Assembly (NCBI GenBank): GCA_937970115.1
Contig: CALBVO010000041.1
Span: 1 to 9,885, forward strand
Direction: 5' to 3'
Origin: Minisyncoccota bacterium
Lineage (GTDB): Bacteria; Patescibacteriota; Minisyncoccia; Phycocordibacterales; UBA1006
DNA: 9,885 bases
Shown: positions 1 through 6,088 of the stretch, piece after piece
Layout of the letters: every line of letters starts with the position of its first letter
How positions within the stretch are numbered: position 1 is the first letter of the stretch
Program-made: the position numbers and the translations under genes
The notes under the pieces: generated by a model
Seen by the model: only the letters and a program-made list of their open reading frames with translations
Database searches by the model: none
What the model was told of the DNA's origin: nothing

Positions 1-73
1 CTTTTTGCTTTCGGATTGATCGAATAAACTTTCCGATGCGTTTTTGTTCTTTTTCAAATTGCTCTCTATTCAT
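1..73 (-). CDS. XRE-family helix-turn-helix regulator, N-terminal fragment (runs off left edge)
   Basis: The minus strand is open from an ATG at 73 to the window edge, giving 24 residues that begin MNREQFEKEQKRIGKFIRS and continue IRKQK. The sequence 'RIGKFIRSIRKQK' matches the first helix of XRE/Cro-C1 type HTH domains, which usually continues as G-L-T-Q-E-x-L-A; the rest lies outside the window. This family binds palindromic operators and often represses its own gene. A perfect 24-bp palindrome sits 7 bases upstream of the ATG, inside the predicted promoter, which supports both the gene call and autoregulation. An ATG at 77 is followed almost at once by a stop, so 73 is the only sensible start. 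No Shine-Dalgarno sequence is visible. The family call rests on a short stretch and is likely rather than certain. Confidence 0.65.
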   Translation of the reverse strand, partial: MNREQFEKEQKRIGKFIRSIRKQK

Positions 74-79
74 ACATAG

Positions 80-103
80 AGATATAACATATATGTTATA
101 TCT
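80..103. promoter_or_regulatory. Perfect 24-bp palindrome, probable operator of the XRE regulator
   Basis: The half-site AGATATAACATA is followed by its exact reverse complement with no spacer. It lies between the predicted -35 box and the start codon of the XRE-type gene and overlaps its predicted -10 box, so a bound dimer would block RNA polymerase. There is no T-run after it on the regulator's strand, which argues against a terminator. Assignment of the regulator as the binder is inference from position. Confidence 0.6.
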
Positions 104-108
104 TGCAA
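81..108 (-). promoter_or_regulatory. Predicted promoter of the XRE-type gene
   Basis: On the minus strand TTGCAA (108-103) is separated by 16 bases from TATATC (86-81), and the ATG follows 7 bases later. The short -10 to ATG distance predicts a leaderless transcript, as at most other genes here. The spacer and -10 box are occupied by the 24-bp palindrome. Confidence 0.45.
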
Positions 109-139
109 TAAAAAACTCGATTAATATTCTAATCGAGTT
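107..139 (-). terminator. Intrinsic terminator of the small unknown gene
   Basis: A perfect 10-bp stem (AACTCGATTA at 114-123 against 130-139) encloses a 6-base loop and is followed on the minus strand by TTTTTTATT. The stem begins in the last codons of the 121-381 gene and includes its TAA stop. It points away from mreB and toward the XRE gene, so it ends the small gene's transcript. Confidence 0.85.
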
Positions 140-381
140 CCATGAAATAATGTATTCCAAAGATTATGCTTAAATGGTTTAGATTGTTTTTGATCACAAT
201 ATATACATTTTCTAGGTGTGTGTATTTTATAAACCAATGTTTCATTTAGAAGTTTTCCATCTGGTTTTCTAAACCAGCTATGAATTGAGAAAAAGGTGCA
301 CATATATATACGAACATTCTCTTTTAAATTTTTCCGAAATCCTTGTCGCTTTTTTTGTTTTTTTCTATGAACTATTTTCAT
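121..381 (-). CDS. Small basic protein of unknown function with a CxxC motif
   Basis: An 86-residue protein that I do not recognise. The first 24 residues are very rich in Lys/Arg (MKIVHRKKQKKRQGFRKNLK). The middle has an aromatic, conserved-looking stretch (MCTFFSIHSWFRKPDGK, about residues 27-43), followed by RKCIYCDQK near residues 57-65. One CxxC pair plus Cys28 and several His could bind a metal, or the basic start could bind nucleic acid; both are guesses. Two things support a real gene rather than chance: a strong terminator overlaps its stop codon, and a TATACC -10-like box ends 7 bases before its ATG, the same spacing seen at neighbouring genes. It is transcribed divergently from mreB and in the same direction as the XRE-type gene, 47 bases from that gene's start. 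It lacks the His-Asn-His pattern needed to call it an HNH nuclease. Confidence 0.6.
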   Translation of the reverse strand: MKIVHRKKQKKRQGFRKNLKENVRIYMCTFFSIHSWFRKPDGKLLNETLVYKIHTPRKCIYCDQKQSKPFKHNLWNTLFHGTRLEY

Positions 382-388
382 GATATAA

Positions 389-394
389 GGTATA
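389..394 (-). promoter_or_regulatory. Possible -10 box of the small unknown gene
   Basis: TATACC on the minus strand (394-389) ends 7 bases before the ATG at 381. No clear -35 box is seen. The call rests mainly on spacing that matches the other genes of the window. Confidence 0.35.
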
Positions 395-435
395 TAATTT
401 TTCTTTAATATACATCTTTATAAAAAAAATACACG

Positions 436-444
436 TGATAAGAT
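436..444 (+). promoter_or_regulatory. Extended -10 promoter of mreB
   Basis: TG-A-TAAGAT (436-444) is an extended -10 element that ends 6 bases before the mreB ATG, predicting a leaderless or near-leaderless mRNA. A second TATAAT at 393-398 could start a longer transcript. The 69 bases between the divergent genes hold nothing else I can identify. Confidence 0.5.
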
Positions 445-450
445 ACATTT

Positions 451-1461
451 ATGTCAATTTTCTCGAAAAAATTAGGTATTGATTTAGGTACCACAAATAT
501 TCTCGTCTATGTCCCAGGAAAGGGGGTTATTATGGATGAACCTTCTGTGGTGGCTATTTCTGTCCAAGATAATAAGGTCCTGGCTATTGGATCAGAAGCA
601 AAACAAATGATTGGACGTACTCCTGATGAAATTGTAGCCTATCGCCCCATGAAAGACGGAGTAATTGCGGATTATCGGATTACTGAGAAGATGCTGCGTT
701 ACTATTTTCAAAAGGCACTTGGTAAATGGAATATCATGAAGCCTGATGTCTTATTATCAGTACCAGCAGGAATTACTTCTACTGAACGGCGAGCTGTTAT
801 TGAGGCAGCCCGACGTGCAGGAGCAAAAAATGCCTATGTAGTAAAAGAACCAATTCTCGCTGCTATTGGTGCAGGTATTTCAATTCAGCAACCAAATGGA
901 TATATGATCGTTGATATTGGTGGAGGAACGATTGATGTTGCGGTTATATCTCTTGGTGGGATTGTGGCGTCTAATTCAGTTAAATGTGCTGGGCGACGAC
1001 TTGATGGATCAATTATTGATTACATTAAAAAAACCTATAATTTAGCAATCGGTGATCGAACTGCAGAAAAAATTAAACTAAAGATTGGTTCGGCTATTCC
1101 GCTGGATGACGAATTAGAGGTTTTGATTAAGGGGCGAGATTATATTACTGGTTTACCGCGTTCGGTTAAAATCTCTACTAATGAAATTACCAAGGCAATC
1201 GATGAAGAATTAAAAACAATGATTCAGGCATTAAAAGATGTCTTGGCAGAAGTGCCACCAGAATTGGCGTCAGATATTATTGACAATGGTATCACCATGA
1301 CGGGTGGAACATCACAGTTACGAAATCTACCTGACCTTATTCATCGAAGAACAGGAGTTCAGGCGTATTTGGTTGAAGACCCACTATTTTGTGTTGCGAG
1401 AGGAACGGGAATTGCATTGGAGCATTTGGATACCTATAAAAAAGCAATCATTAGTAAATAG
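451..1461 (+). CDS. mreB: Rod shape-determining actin homologue MreB
   Basis: MreB forms ATP-dependent filaments under the membrane that organise elongation-mode peptidoglycan synthesis. At 336 residues it has the usual family length. Visible actin-fold signatures are phosphate-1 GIDLGTTNILVY (9-20), phosphate-2 VDIGGGTIDVAVIS (154-167) and the adenosine motif ITMTGGTSQL (281-290). MreB-specific stretches include SVPAGITSTERRAVIEAA (103-120) and the region from GRRLDGSIIDY to TAEKIKLKIGSA (181-215). The N-terminus MSIFSKK could be a membrane-touching segment, as in other MreBs. The start at 451 is fixed by an extended -10 box just upstream; there is no Shine-Dalgarno sequence. mreC, mreD and rodA, its usual neighbours, are absent; the next gene is a pilin. 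The identification is secure. Confidence 0.97.
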   Translation: MSIFSKKLGIDLGTTNILVYVPGKGVIMDEPSVVAISVQDNKVLAIGSEAKQMIGRTPDEIVAYRPMKDGVIADYRITEKMLRYYFQKALGKWNIMKPDVLLSVPAGITSTERRAVIEAARRAGAKNAYVVKEPILAAIGAGISIQQPNGYMIVDIGGGTIDVAVISLGGIVASNSVKCAGRRLDGSIIDYIKKTYNLAIGDRTAEKIKLKIGSAIPLDDELEVLIKGRDYITGLPRSVKISTNEITKAIDEELKTMIQALKDVLAEVPPELASDIIDNGITMTGGTSQLRNLPDLIHRRTGVQAYLVEDPLFCVARGTGIALEHLDTYKKAIISK

Positions 1462-1488
1462 AAAGTAAAAAAATTTTCTCTGTATTTA

Positions 1489-1497
1489 TGATACAAT
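1489..1497 (+). promoter_or_regulatory. Extended -10 promoter of the pilin gene
   Basis: TG-A-TACAAT (1489-1497) ends 8 bases before the ATG at 1506. It lies inside the longer open frame that would begin at 1488, which is why 1506 is preferred as the start. No terminator is evident between mreB and this gene, so readthrough from mreB may add to expression. Confidence 0.55.
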
Positions 1498-1505
1498 ACT
1501 TTTAT

Positions 1506-2051
1506 ATGAAAAAAGGATTTACCCTAATTGAACTATTAACAGTTGTTGCGATTATCGGTGTTCTTGCTTCAATAGTATTATCCAGTCTATCAAACGCTCG
1601 AGCTTCAGCACATGACGTAGCTCAGCTAAAAAAAATACAAGAACTCCAAAAGGCTATAGAATTGTTTTCTATTGATAATAACCATTATCCAGGTAATCCA
1701 AATACTGATTTTGATTACAGAACTTTCAGTGGTGGTCATTTGGTTGCTACTAATTGTCCAAATGGTAATTATCCTAGCTATATTACCGATAATTGGTCAG
1801 TATTAATTTCTGACTTATCAGTATACCTTGATGTTGATGCGTATGATTATAACTCAATGGAGTGTATTTTTTATGGTCCAGGTAGTTGGTTCTATGATCA
1901 AGGTAATTGTGATCATTTAGGGTATGACCCTGAATATACTTTAATCTTTGCCACTAAGAGAATTGATTTTTTTAATAGATATCCAGAATTAAATAATGGC
2001 ATTGTATATATTGAGGGCTTAATCAATTCTCATTGTGTGTATCCTAATTAG
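1506..2051 (+). CDS. Type IV pilin-like protein with N-terminal cleavage/methylation motif
   Basis: The protein of 181 residues begins MKKGFTLIELL, a textbook type III (prepilin) signal: prepilin peptidase would cut after Gly4 and methylate Phe5, leaving Glu9 as the conserved Glu+5. A hydrophobic helix covers residues 5-27 and continues as an amphipathic helix to about 55, ending in IELFSIDNNHYPG, a hallmark of GspG/PilA-like pilins. The C-terminal globular domain is not recognisable. It is rich in Tyr, Asn and Asp and carries four cysteines (84, 120, 135, 177) that could form two disulfides outside the membrane. An in-frame ATG 18 bases upstream would add MIQYFY before the signal; it overlaps the -10 box and is unlikely. 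No pilus assembly genes are nearby, so whether it is a major pilin, a minor pilin or a secretion pseudopilin cannot be told. Confidence 0.92.
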   Translation: MKKGFTLIELLTVVAIIGVLASIVLSSLSNARASAHDVAQLKKIQELQKAIELFSIDNNHYPGNPNTDFDYRTFSGGHLVATNCPNGNYPSYITDNWSVLISDLSVYLDVDAYDYNSMECIFYGPGSWFYDQGNCDHLGYDPEYTLIFATKRIDFFNRYPELNNGIVYIEGLINSHCVYPN

Positions 2052-2125
2052 AATGCTTTTATATACAATACCTTGGGAATAAATTTAGGTTATGTGTTTT
2101 GTACATTAATAATCTTTCTAAAATT

Positions 2126-2168
2126 TTAAAAAAGAGAAAGTAATACTTTCTCTTTTTTAATATTTTTT
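2126..2168 (+). terminator. Terminator after the pilin gene
   Basis: A perfect 15-bp stem (2126-2140 against 2146-2160) encloses the loop TAATA. The 5' arm is A-rich and the 3' arm T-rich, with a further T-run at 2163-2168. It lies about 75 bases after the pilin stop. The rest of 2052-2220 holds only this hairpin and the next gene's promoter; I see no RNA gene or small coding region in it. Confidence 0.85.
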
Positions 2169-2205
2169 AATAAATAGTTATTTTAAAAAAATTTTTCTAC
2201 TTATT

Positions 2206-2214
2206 TGGTATAAT
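2206..2214 (+). promoter_or_regulatory. Extended -10 promoter of the delta'-like gene
   Basis: TG-G-TATAAT (2206-2214) is a consensus extended -10 element ending 6 bases before the ATG at 2221. No good -35 hexamer is seen at the usual distance. It predicts a leaderless transcript. Confidence 0.65.
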
Positions 2215-2220
2215 ATATTT

Positions 2221-2865
2221 ATGAACAATCTCCAACAATTCACGCAACTTCCATTTCCTCATCATGCGTATGGAATTGAATCTTCACATTCGATTTATGT
2301 AGAACTCGAAGAAATAATTCCAAAAGAAGATTTCTCCTATATTGTACACCGGCAATATGACAGTTTTAAAATTGATGACGCACGGACGATCAAATCCTTG
2401 CAGTTTGAAAAAACTGAAAAAGCAACGTTATTTGTATTAGAATTTACTTTGATTAATCGCGAGGCTCAAAATGCATTACTAAAGGTTCTTGAGGAGCCAA
2501 CTTCACAAACCTATTTTATTTTAGTGTTTCCTAATGTAAAAAAGTTATTGCCAACCTTGCAATCACGATTACAAGTTGTTCAGTACACTACCAATCATAA
2601 AGATGATTTGCGAATCTCTGCACAGAGTTTTGCAGAGATGAACCTACAAAAACGTTTTGAATGTATTAAAGAGATTACCGATAAAAAAACAGATACTACC
2701 GTCACCAAATCAGAAGCCCTCCATTTTTTGAATGATTGCGAAATCTATTTCTATAGTAAAAAAAATACGAAAATATTACCTGTTATTTTCCAGGCACGTG
2801 AATCATTGAATGCAAATGGTGCATCAGTAAAAATGATTTTAGAAATGATTGCTATTCATATATAA
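2221..2865 (+). CDS. Short DNA polymerase III delta'-like protein (clamp loader family)
   Basis: The 214-residue protein carries the signature of clamp-loader delta'/tau AAA+ subunits: NREAQNALLKVLEEP (79-93), then a strand with YFILVFPNV (98-106), then LLPTLQSRLQ (109-118), equivalent to the SRC motif region. In the clamp loader this face contacts the neighbouring subunit's ATP site. The usual N-terminal part with Walker A loop and zinc finger is missing: residues 1-60 hold no GxxGxGKT and no Cys cluster, and the Walker B position reads LFVLEFTLIN rather than an acidic motif, so it should not hydrolyse ATP. Delta' of E. coli is also ATPase-inactive but longer (334 residues). The C-terminus, about 120-214, is not recognisable. 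Compact delta' proteins are common in reduced genomes. It has its own promoter and terminator. Confidence 0.8.
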   Translation: MNNLQQFTQLPFPHHAYGIESSHSIYVELEEIIPKEDFSYIVHRQYDSFKIDDARTIKSLQFEKTEKATLFVLEFTLINREAQNALLKVLEEPTSQTYFILVFPNVKKLLPTLQSRLQVVQYTTNHKDDLRISAQSFAEMNLQKRFECIKEITDKKTDTTVTKSEALHFLNDCEIYFYSKKNTKILPVIFQARESLNANGASVKMILEMIAIHI

Positions 2866-2901
2866 ACAAAAAGAAAACATATAATTGTTTTCTTTTTGTT
2901 T
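2864..2901 (+). terminator. Terminator overlapping the stop of the delta'-like gene
   Basis: A perfect 15-bp stem (2864-2878 against 2887-2901) with an 8-base loop. Its 5' arm contains the last two bases of the TAA stop. The T-rich stretch is within the 3' arm (TTTTCTTTTTGTTT) rather than after it, so strength is uncertain. The frr -10 box starts 9 bases later. Confidence 0.7.
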
Positions 2902-2906
2902 CGAAT

Positions 2907-2915
2907 TGTTATACT
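2907..2915 (+). promoter_or_regulatory. Extended -10 promoter of frr
   Basis: TG-T-TATACT (2907-2915) ends 8 bases before the ATG at 2924. The 15 bases TTGTTATACTTTGTA (2906-2920) recur exactly in front of murI, which marks this as a real promoter element. It lies inside the longer open frame beginning at TTG 2885 and so excludes that start. Confidence 0.65.
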
Positions 2916-2923
2916 TTGTATAT

Positions 2924-3469
2924 ATGAATTTTGATTTTACACAAACACAAGAAGCCTTAACCGACAGTGAAAATTACTTAAAACAAGAATATCTACAAAT
3001 ATCAACCGGTCGTGCAAATCCTGCTCTTTTAGATGGCATTAATGTTGAATCATATGGATCATTTCAACCTATTAAAAATATTGCATCAATTAATTTAGAG
3101 GATGCACGAACGATGATGGTATCGCCATGGGACAAGGGCCAAATCAAAGATATTGAAAAAGCACTTGTTGATTCACAATTACCATTTTCATTATCTACTA
3201 ATGACACAGGGATTCGCGTACATATTCCGCAAATGACAGAAGAATCAAAAACAAAGATTCTGAAGCTCGTAAAGGAAAAATTAGAAGATGCACGTGTTAA
3301 GGTTCGAAATGTACGACACGATGCTATAAAGGCAATCGATGCCGGAGAAGATTTTTCAGATGATGCAAAAGCCAATTTTAAAGACGACTTACAAAAAAAA
3401 GTTGATACATCCAACAAGAAATTAGAAGAAATTTATTTAGCAAAAGAGACTGATATTATGTCAGTATAA
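2924..3469 (+). CDS. frr: Ribosome recycling factor
   Basis: RRF works with EF-G to split the post-termination ribosome. The 181-residue protein is close to the usual 185 and shows the family pattern throughout: ISTGRANPALLDGI (26-39), YGSFQPIKNIASIN (44-57), SPWDKGQIKDIEKAL (67-81), GIRVHIPQMTEESKTKI (96-112) and the three-helix-bundle Arg segment ARVKVRNVRHDAIK (123-136). The start at 2924 gives the standard N-terminus MNFDFTQTQEAL. A longer frame from TTG 2885 would add 13 hydrophobic residues encoded by the upstream terminator arm and the -10 box, and is rejected. Its usual neighbours pyrH and tsf are absent; rseP follows after 5 bases. Secure identification. Confidence 0.97.
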   Translation: MNFDFTQTQEALTDSENYLKQEYLQISTGRANPALLDGINVESYGSFQPIKNIASINLEDARTMMVSPWDKGQIKDIEKALVDSQLPFSLSTNDTGIRVHIPQMTEESKTKILKLVKEKLEDARVKVRNVRHDAIKAIDAGEDFSDDAKANFKDDLQKKVDTSNKKLEEIYLAKETDIMSV

Positions 3470-3470
3470 T
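3465..3470 (+). promoter_or_regulatory. Possible -10 box of rseP overlapping the frr stop codon
   Basis: A perfect TATAAT contains the frr TAA stop (3467-3469) and ends 4 bases before the rseP ATG at 3475. The distance is slightly short for a transcript starting at the A of ATG. Because frr and rseP are only 5 bases apart with no terminator, cotranscription is equally plausible. Confidence 0.4.
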
Positions 3471-3474
3471 TATT

Positions 3475-4572
3475 ATGAGTATTATTATTTTTATTCTTGT
3501 ACTAGGAGTACTTGTTTTTATTCATGAGCTAGGTCACTTTTTGTGTGCAAAACTATTTGGAATTCGCGTTGATGAATTTGGGTTTGGTTATCCACCAAAA
3601 ATGTTTCAATTTGGAACGTACAAAGGAACTAAACTAACGATGAATTGGATACCATTCGGAGGGTTCGTAAAGATTTTTGGAGAATCAGACGATGGAACTG
3701 AGCTTTCAGAGGAAGAGAAGAAGGTTTCTTTAGTGCATAAACCGCGTTGGCAGCAACTATTGGTGATGTTTGGTGGAATTCTTTTTAATATTATTTTTGC
3801 ATGGATTCTATTGTCTTGTTTATATATGAGCGGGGTTACAGCACCGGTTGATAATGCACCAGCAGGGTATACCTTTAAGGATACGCAATTAATGGTTACT
3901 GGAGTTATGCCGGATTCCCCAGCCTTTGAATCTGGACTTGTGGTAGGTGATGAGATTGTAGAATATTATAATTCAGAGATTCAAATAAGCGTAACCGATG
4001 AAACGATTATAGAGATTTCTGAATTTATTAACAAAACTGGTAATGCTAATCAAAACTTGGGATTTGTTGTATCACGTGAAGAGCAATTGGAAATCATTGA
4101 TATTACACCACAGGAAGGCCTTGTCGAAGATCGTTATGGTGTTGGTATTAATCTAGATCGAGTTGGTGAAGTTAGGCTTCCGGTACACAAGGCATTATTT
4201 TACGGAGCAAAAAATACTATTGGGTTTATTGGGGCAATACTCAAAGGTTTTGGGCAATTATTCACAGGGGCTATTTCTTTGGATAACATATCGGGTCCGG
4301 TTGGTATCGTAAAACAGGTGGGCGAGGCGAGCAGTATTGGATTTAGCTATCTTGTTGGGTTCACGGCTGTCTTATCGTTGAATTTAGCAGTATTAAATAT
4401 TATTCCATTCCCAGCATTAGACGGTGGGCGAATGTTGGTTATTATTATAGAATCAATAATAAGAAAACGATTAGCCCCAAATGTAATTAATGTAATTAAT
4501 GTTGTTGGATTCTTCTTACTTATCGGATTGATGATTCTTATTACAATCAAGGATGTTATTAACTTATTTTAA
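3475..4572 (+). CDS. rseP: RseP-type membrane site-2 zinc metalloprotease with one PDZ domain
   Basis: An M50-family intramembrane protease of 365 residues. The zinc-binding HExxH is FIHELGH (15-21, ligands His17 and His21, catalytic Glu18) in the first membrane helix, and the third ligand Asp316 lies in NIIPFPALDGGRM (308-320). Further features are the membrane re-entrant stretch NWIPFGGFVKIFGE (57-70), a helix at about 96-118, one PDZ domain at about 140-230 (VTGVMPDSPAFESGLVVGDEIV) and GPVGI (274-278). E. coli RseP has two PDZ domains and about 450 residues; the single-PDZ form is normal for many Gram-positives and reduced genomes. Known roles are cutting anti-sigma factors and clearing signal peptides; the substrate here is unknown. 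It follows frr closely, as in the classical frr-uppS-cdsA-dxr-rseP region, with the intervening genes missing. Confidence 0.95.
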   Translation: MSIIIFILVLGVLVFIHELGHFLCAKLFGIRVDEFGFGYPPKMFQFGTYKGTKLTMNWIPFGGFVKIFGESDDGTELSEEEKKVSLVHKPRWQQLLVMFGGILFNIIFAWILLSCLYMSGVTAPVDNAPAGYTFKDTQLMVTGVMPDSPAFESGLVVGDEIVEYYNSEIQISVTDETIIEISEFINKTGNANQNLGFVVSREEQLEIIDITPQEGLVEDRYGVGINLDRVGEVRLPVHKALFYGAKNTIGFIGAILKGFGQLFTGAISLDNISGPVGIVKQVGEASSIGFSYLVGFTAVLSLNLAVLNIIPFPALDGGRMLVIIIESIIRKRLAPNVINVINVVGFFLLIGLMILITIKDVINLF

Positions 4573-4594
4573 AAGACCATATGGTCTTTTTTTT
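4571..4594 (+). terminator. Terminator overlapping the rseP stop
   Basis: The 20-bp palindrome with half AAAAGACCAT (4571-4580) folds as an 8-bp stem with an ATAT loop and is followed by an unbroken T-run to 4594. The stem begins inside the TAA stop of rseP. The murE -10 box starts two bases after the T-run. Confidence 0.9.
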
Positions 4595-4595
4595 G

Positions 4596-4601
4596 TATAC
4601 T
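4596..4601 (+). promoter_or_regulatory. -10 box of murE
   Basis: TATACT (4596-4601) ends 7 bases before the ATG at 4609. Any -35 contact must fall within the rseP terminator hairpin. No -35 consensus is visible there. Confidence 0.55.
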
Positions 4602-4608
4602 GTCATAT

Positions 4609-6063
4609 ATGAAATTAACTCAGTTATTAGAAAATATAGAAGTCACAGAAATACTAGGAGAGCAAGATATTGATATCGTCTCTATAAGTCAAGATTCACG
4701 AGACCAATCCTTTGTAAATGGTCTCTATTGTGCGGTAATCGGTACTCAAGTAGACGGACATGATTTTATATCAGATGTCATCAAAAAAGGTGGACGATGT
4801 ATTGTTTGTAGTAAAAAACCAGCACAGCTCGTTGAGGGTGTAACCTATGTTCTTTCTGGTGATGTTCGATCTATTGTTGGGGTCATAGCGGGAAATTTTT
4901 ATGAAAATCCTTCACAAAAAATGAAAGTAATTGCAATTACTGGAACTAATGGAAAAACAAGTGTAGCAACCTTTATTTCGCAGGCTTTACAAAACCTTGG
5001 TAAGAAAACGTTACTTCTCTCAACGGCTGGTGATTCTTACAATGGTGATAATATCTCTATTAAGAGGTACGCACCATCATCTCTAGAAAATATCGAATTA
5101 CATAAAATTATGGCAGAATATCTTGATCAAGGGGTTGAATATTGTTGTCTAGAGGCGACCTCGATAGCTTTAGATCAACAGAGACTCTCAGGTATTGCCA
5201 TTGACGTTGCGTTATTTACAAATCTAGCTAATGACCACTTAGATTATCATGGTACATTTAATAAATATGCAGAATCTAAAAAAAGATTATTTGATATTTT
5301 AGGATATCAAGCCTTATCGATTATAAATATTGATGATACATATGGTGAATTAATGATTAAGGATACTCAGTCTATAATTAAATCTATATCTAAAAAAAAG
5401 GGTGATTATACCTTTGATATATTAGACATGGATATTTCTGGGATGAAGCTTTACATTAATAATCATATTTTAACTATTCCATTAATAGGTACATTTAACG
5501 CTTATAATGTGACAATGACTTATGCATGTTTAATTTTTTTTGGTTTTAGTAATAACCAAATAGAAAAGGCTCTTCAAGAGATCAAAGGGGTGACCGGGCG
5601 AATGCAGGTAATTCAAAATAAAAAAAAAATTTTAGCCATTGTTGATTATGCCCATAGTTCAGATGCTTTAATAAATGTATTATCCACTCTTAAAGCAATC
5701 CCACACAATAAGATAATTACTGTTGTCGGATGTGGAGGAGATAGGGATAATACTAAAAGAGCTCCTATGGCACAGGTAACCCAGAAAATGTCGGATTATG
5801 TGATTTATACCGCAGATAATCCTCGTACTGAAAGTCTACAAAAAATATTTAATGATATGAGATACGGTATTGATGTAGGTAGGGAAAATTTTGAATTTAT
5901 TTCTTCTCGAGAAGAAGCTATTAAAAAAGCCGTCTCCTTATCTCAGACTACAGATATTGTCTTGGTGGCAGGAAAGGGTCATGAAAATTATCAGATTATA
6001 GGAACAGAAAAAAAACATTTTAATGATATTGAAATGATTAAAAAATATCTACATGCCAAGTAA
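4609..6063 (+). CDS. murE: UDP-MurNAc-L-Ala-D-Glu:diaminopimelate ligase
   Basis: MurE adds the third residue of the peptidoglycan stem peptide in the cytoplasm. At 484 residues it has normal length and all three Mur-ligase domains: an N-terminal UDP-binding domain with ISQDSRDQSFVNGLYCAVIG (26-45), the ATPase domain with P-loop AITGTNGKTSVATF (109-122) and TNLANDHLDYHGTFNKYAESK (204-224, Lys224 the likely carbamylated lysine), and the C-terminal domain with GRMQV (330-334), VDYAHSSDAL (345-354), GCGGDRD (374-380) and GKGHENYQ (455-462). DNPR (403-406) is the motif that selects meso-diaminopimelate over lysine. Two substrate-site motifs deviate: the usual TTP near residue 157 reads PSSLE (156-160), and the usual E-x-SSHAL reads EATSIAL (182-188). 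Overall order still fits MurE and no other Mur ligase. It has its own promoter and is followed closely by murI. Confidence 0.93.
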   Translation: MKLTQLLENIEVTEILGEQDIDIVSISQDSRDQSFVNGLYCAVIGTQVDGHDFISDVIKKGGRCIVCSKKPAQLVEGVTYVLSGDVRSIVGVIAGNFYENPSQKMKVIAITGTNGKTSVATFISQALQNLGKKTLLLSTAGDSYNGDNISIKRYAPSSLENIELHKIMAEYLDQGVEYCCLEATSIALDQQRLSGIAIDVALFTNLANDHLDYHGTFNKYAESKKRLFDILGYQALSIINIDDTYGELMIKDTQSIIKSISKKKGDYTFDILDMDISGMKLYINNHILTIPLIGTFNAYNVTMTYACLIFFGFSNNQIEKALQEIKGVTGRMQVIQNKKKILAIVDYAHSSDALINVLSTLKAIPHNKIITVVGCGGDRDNTKRAPMAQVTQKMSDYVIYTADNPRTESLQKIFNDMRYGIDVGRENFEFISSREEAIKKAVSLSQTTDIVLVAGKGHENYQIIGTEKKHFNDIEMIKKYLHAK

Positions 6064-6079
6064 ATATTTTCTGATTTCT

Positions 6080-6088
6080 TGTTATACT
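6080..6088 (+). promoter_or_regulatory. Extended -10 promoter of murI
   Basis: TG-T-TATACT (6080-6088) ends 7 bases before the ATG at 6096. The surrounding TTGTTATACTTTGTA (6079-6093) is identical to the 15 bases in front of frr. No strong terminator separates it from murE, so both cotranscription and separate transcription are possible. Confidence 0.65.

Noticed and set aside
1460..1480. Possible terminator between mreB and the pilin gene
   Set aside because: Only about 5 A-T-rich pairs (AGAAA/TTTCT) with a 10-base loop and no clean T-run; too weak to call.
1488..1505. Upstream ATG giving a longer pilin (MIQYFY extension)
   Set aside because: It overlaps the extended -10 box and would place extra residues before the MKKGFTLIE prepilin signal.
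2885..2923. TTG start giving a longer RRF
   Set aside because: The extra 13 codons lie in the upstream terminator arm and the -10 box; RRF normally begins where the ATG at 2924 lies.
3064..3417. 117-residue open frame on the minus strand within frr
   Set aside because: It is a shadow of frr, Ser/Phe-rich low-complexity, with no promoter or recognisable motif; frr is unmistakable in the other frame.
4479..4502. Tandem GTAATTAAT repeat in rseP
   Set aside because: Two copies only, encoding V-I-N repeats in frame in a membrane-proximal segment; ordinary low-complexity coding sequence.
4347..4550. 67-residue minus-strand frame within rseP
   Set aside because: Antisense of the LDGG and membrane-helix region of rseP; its hydrophobic look comes from the complementary strand.
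6040..6072. Possible hairpin between murE and murI
   Set aside because: A 7-bp all-A/T stem with a loop of about 15 bases; not convincing as a terminator.
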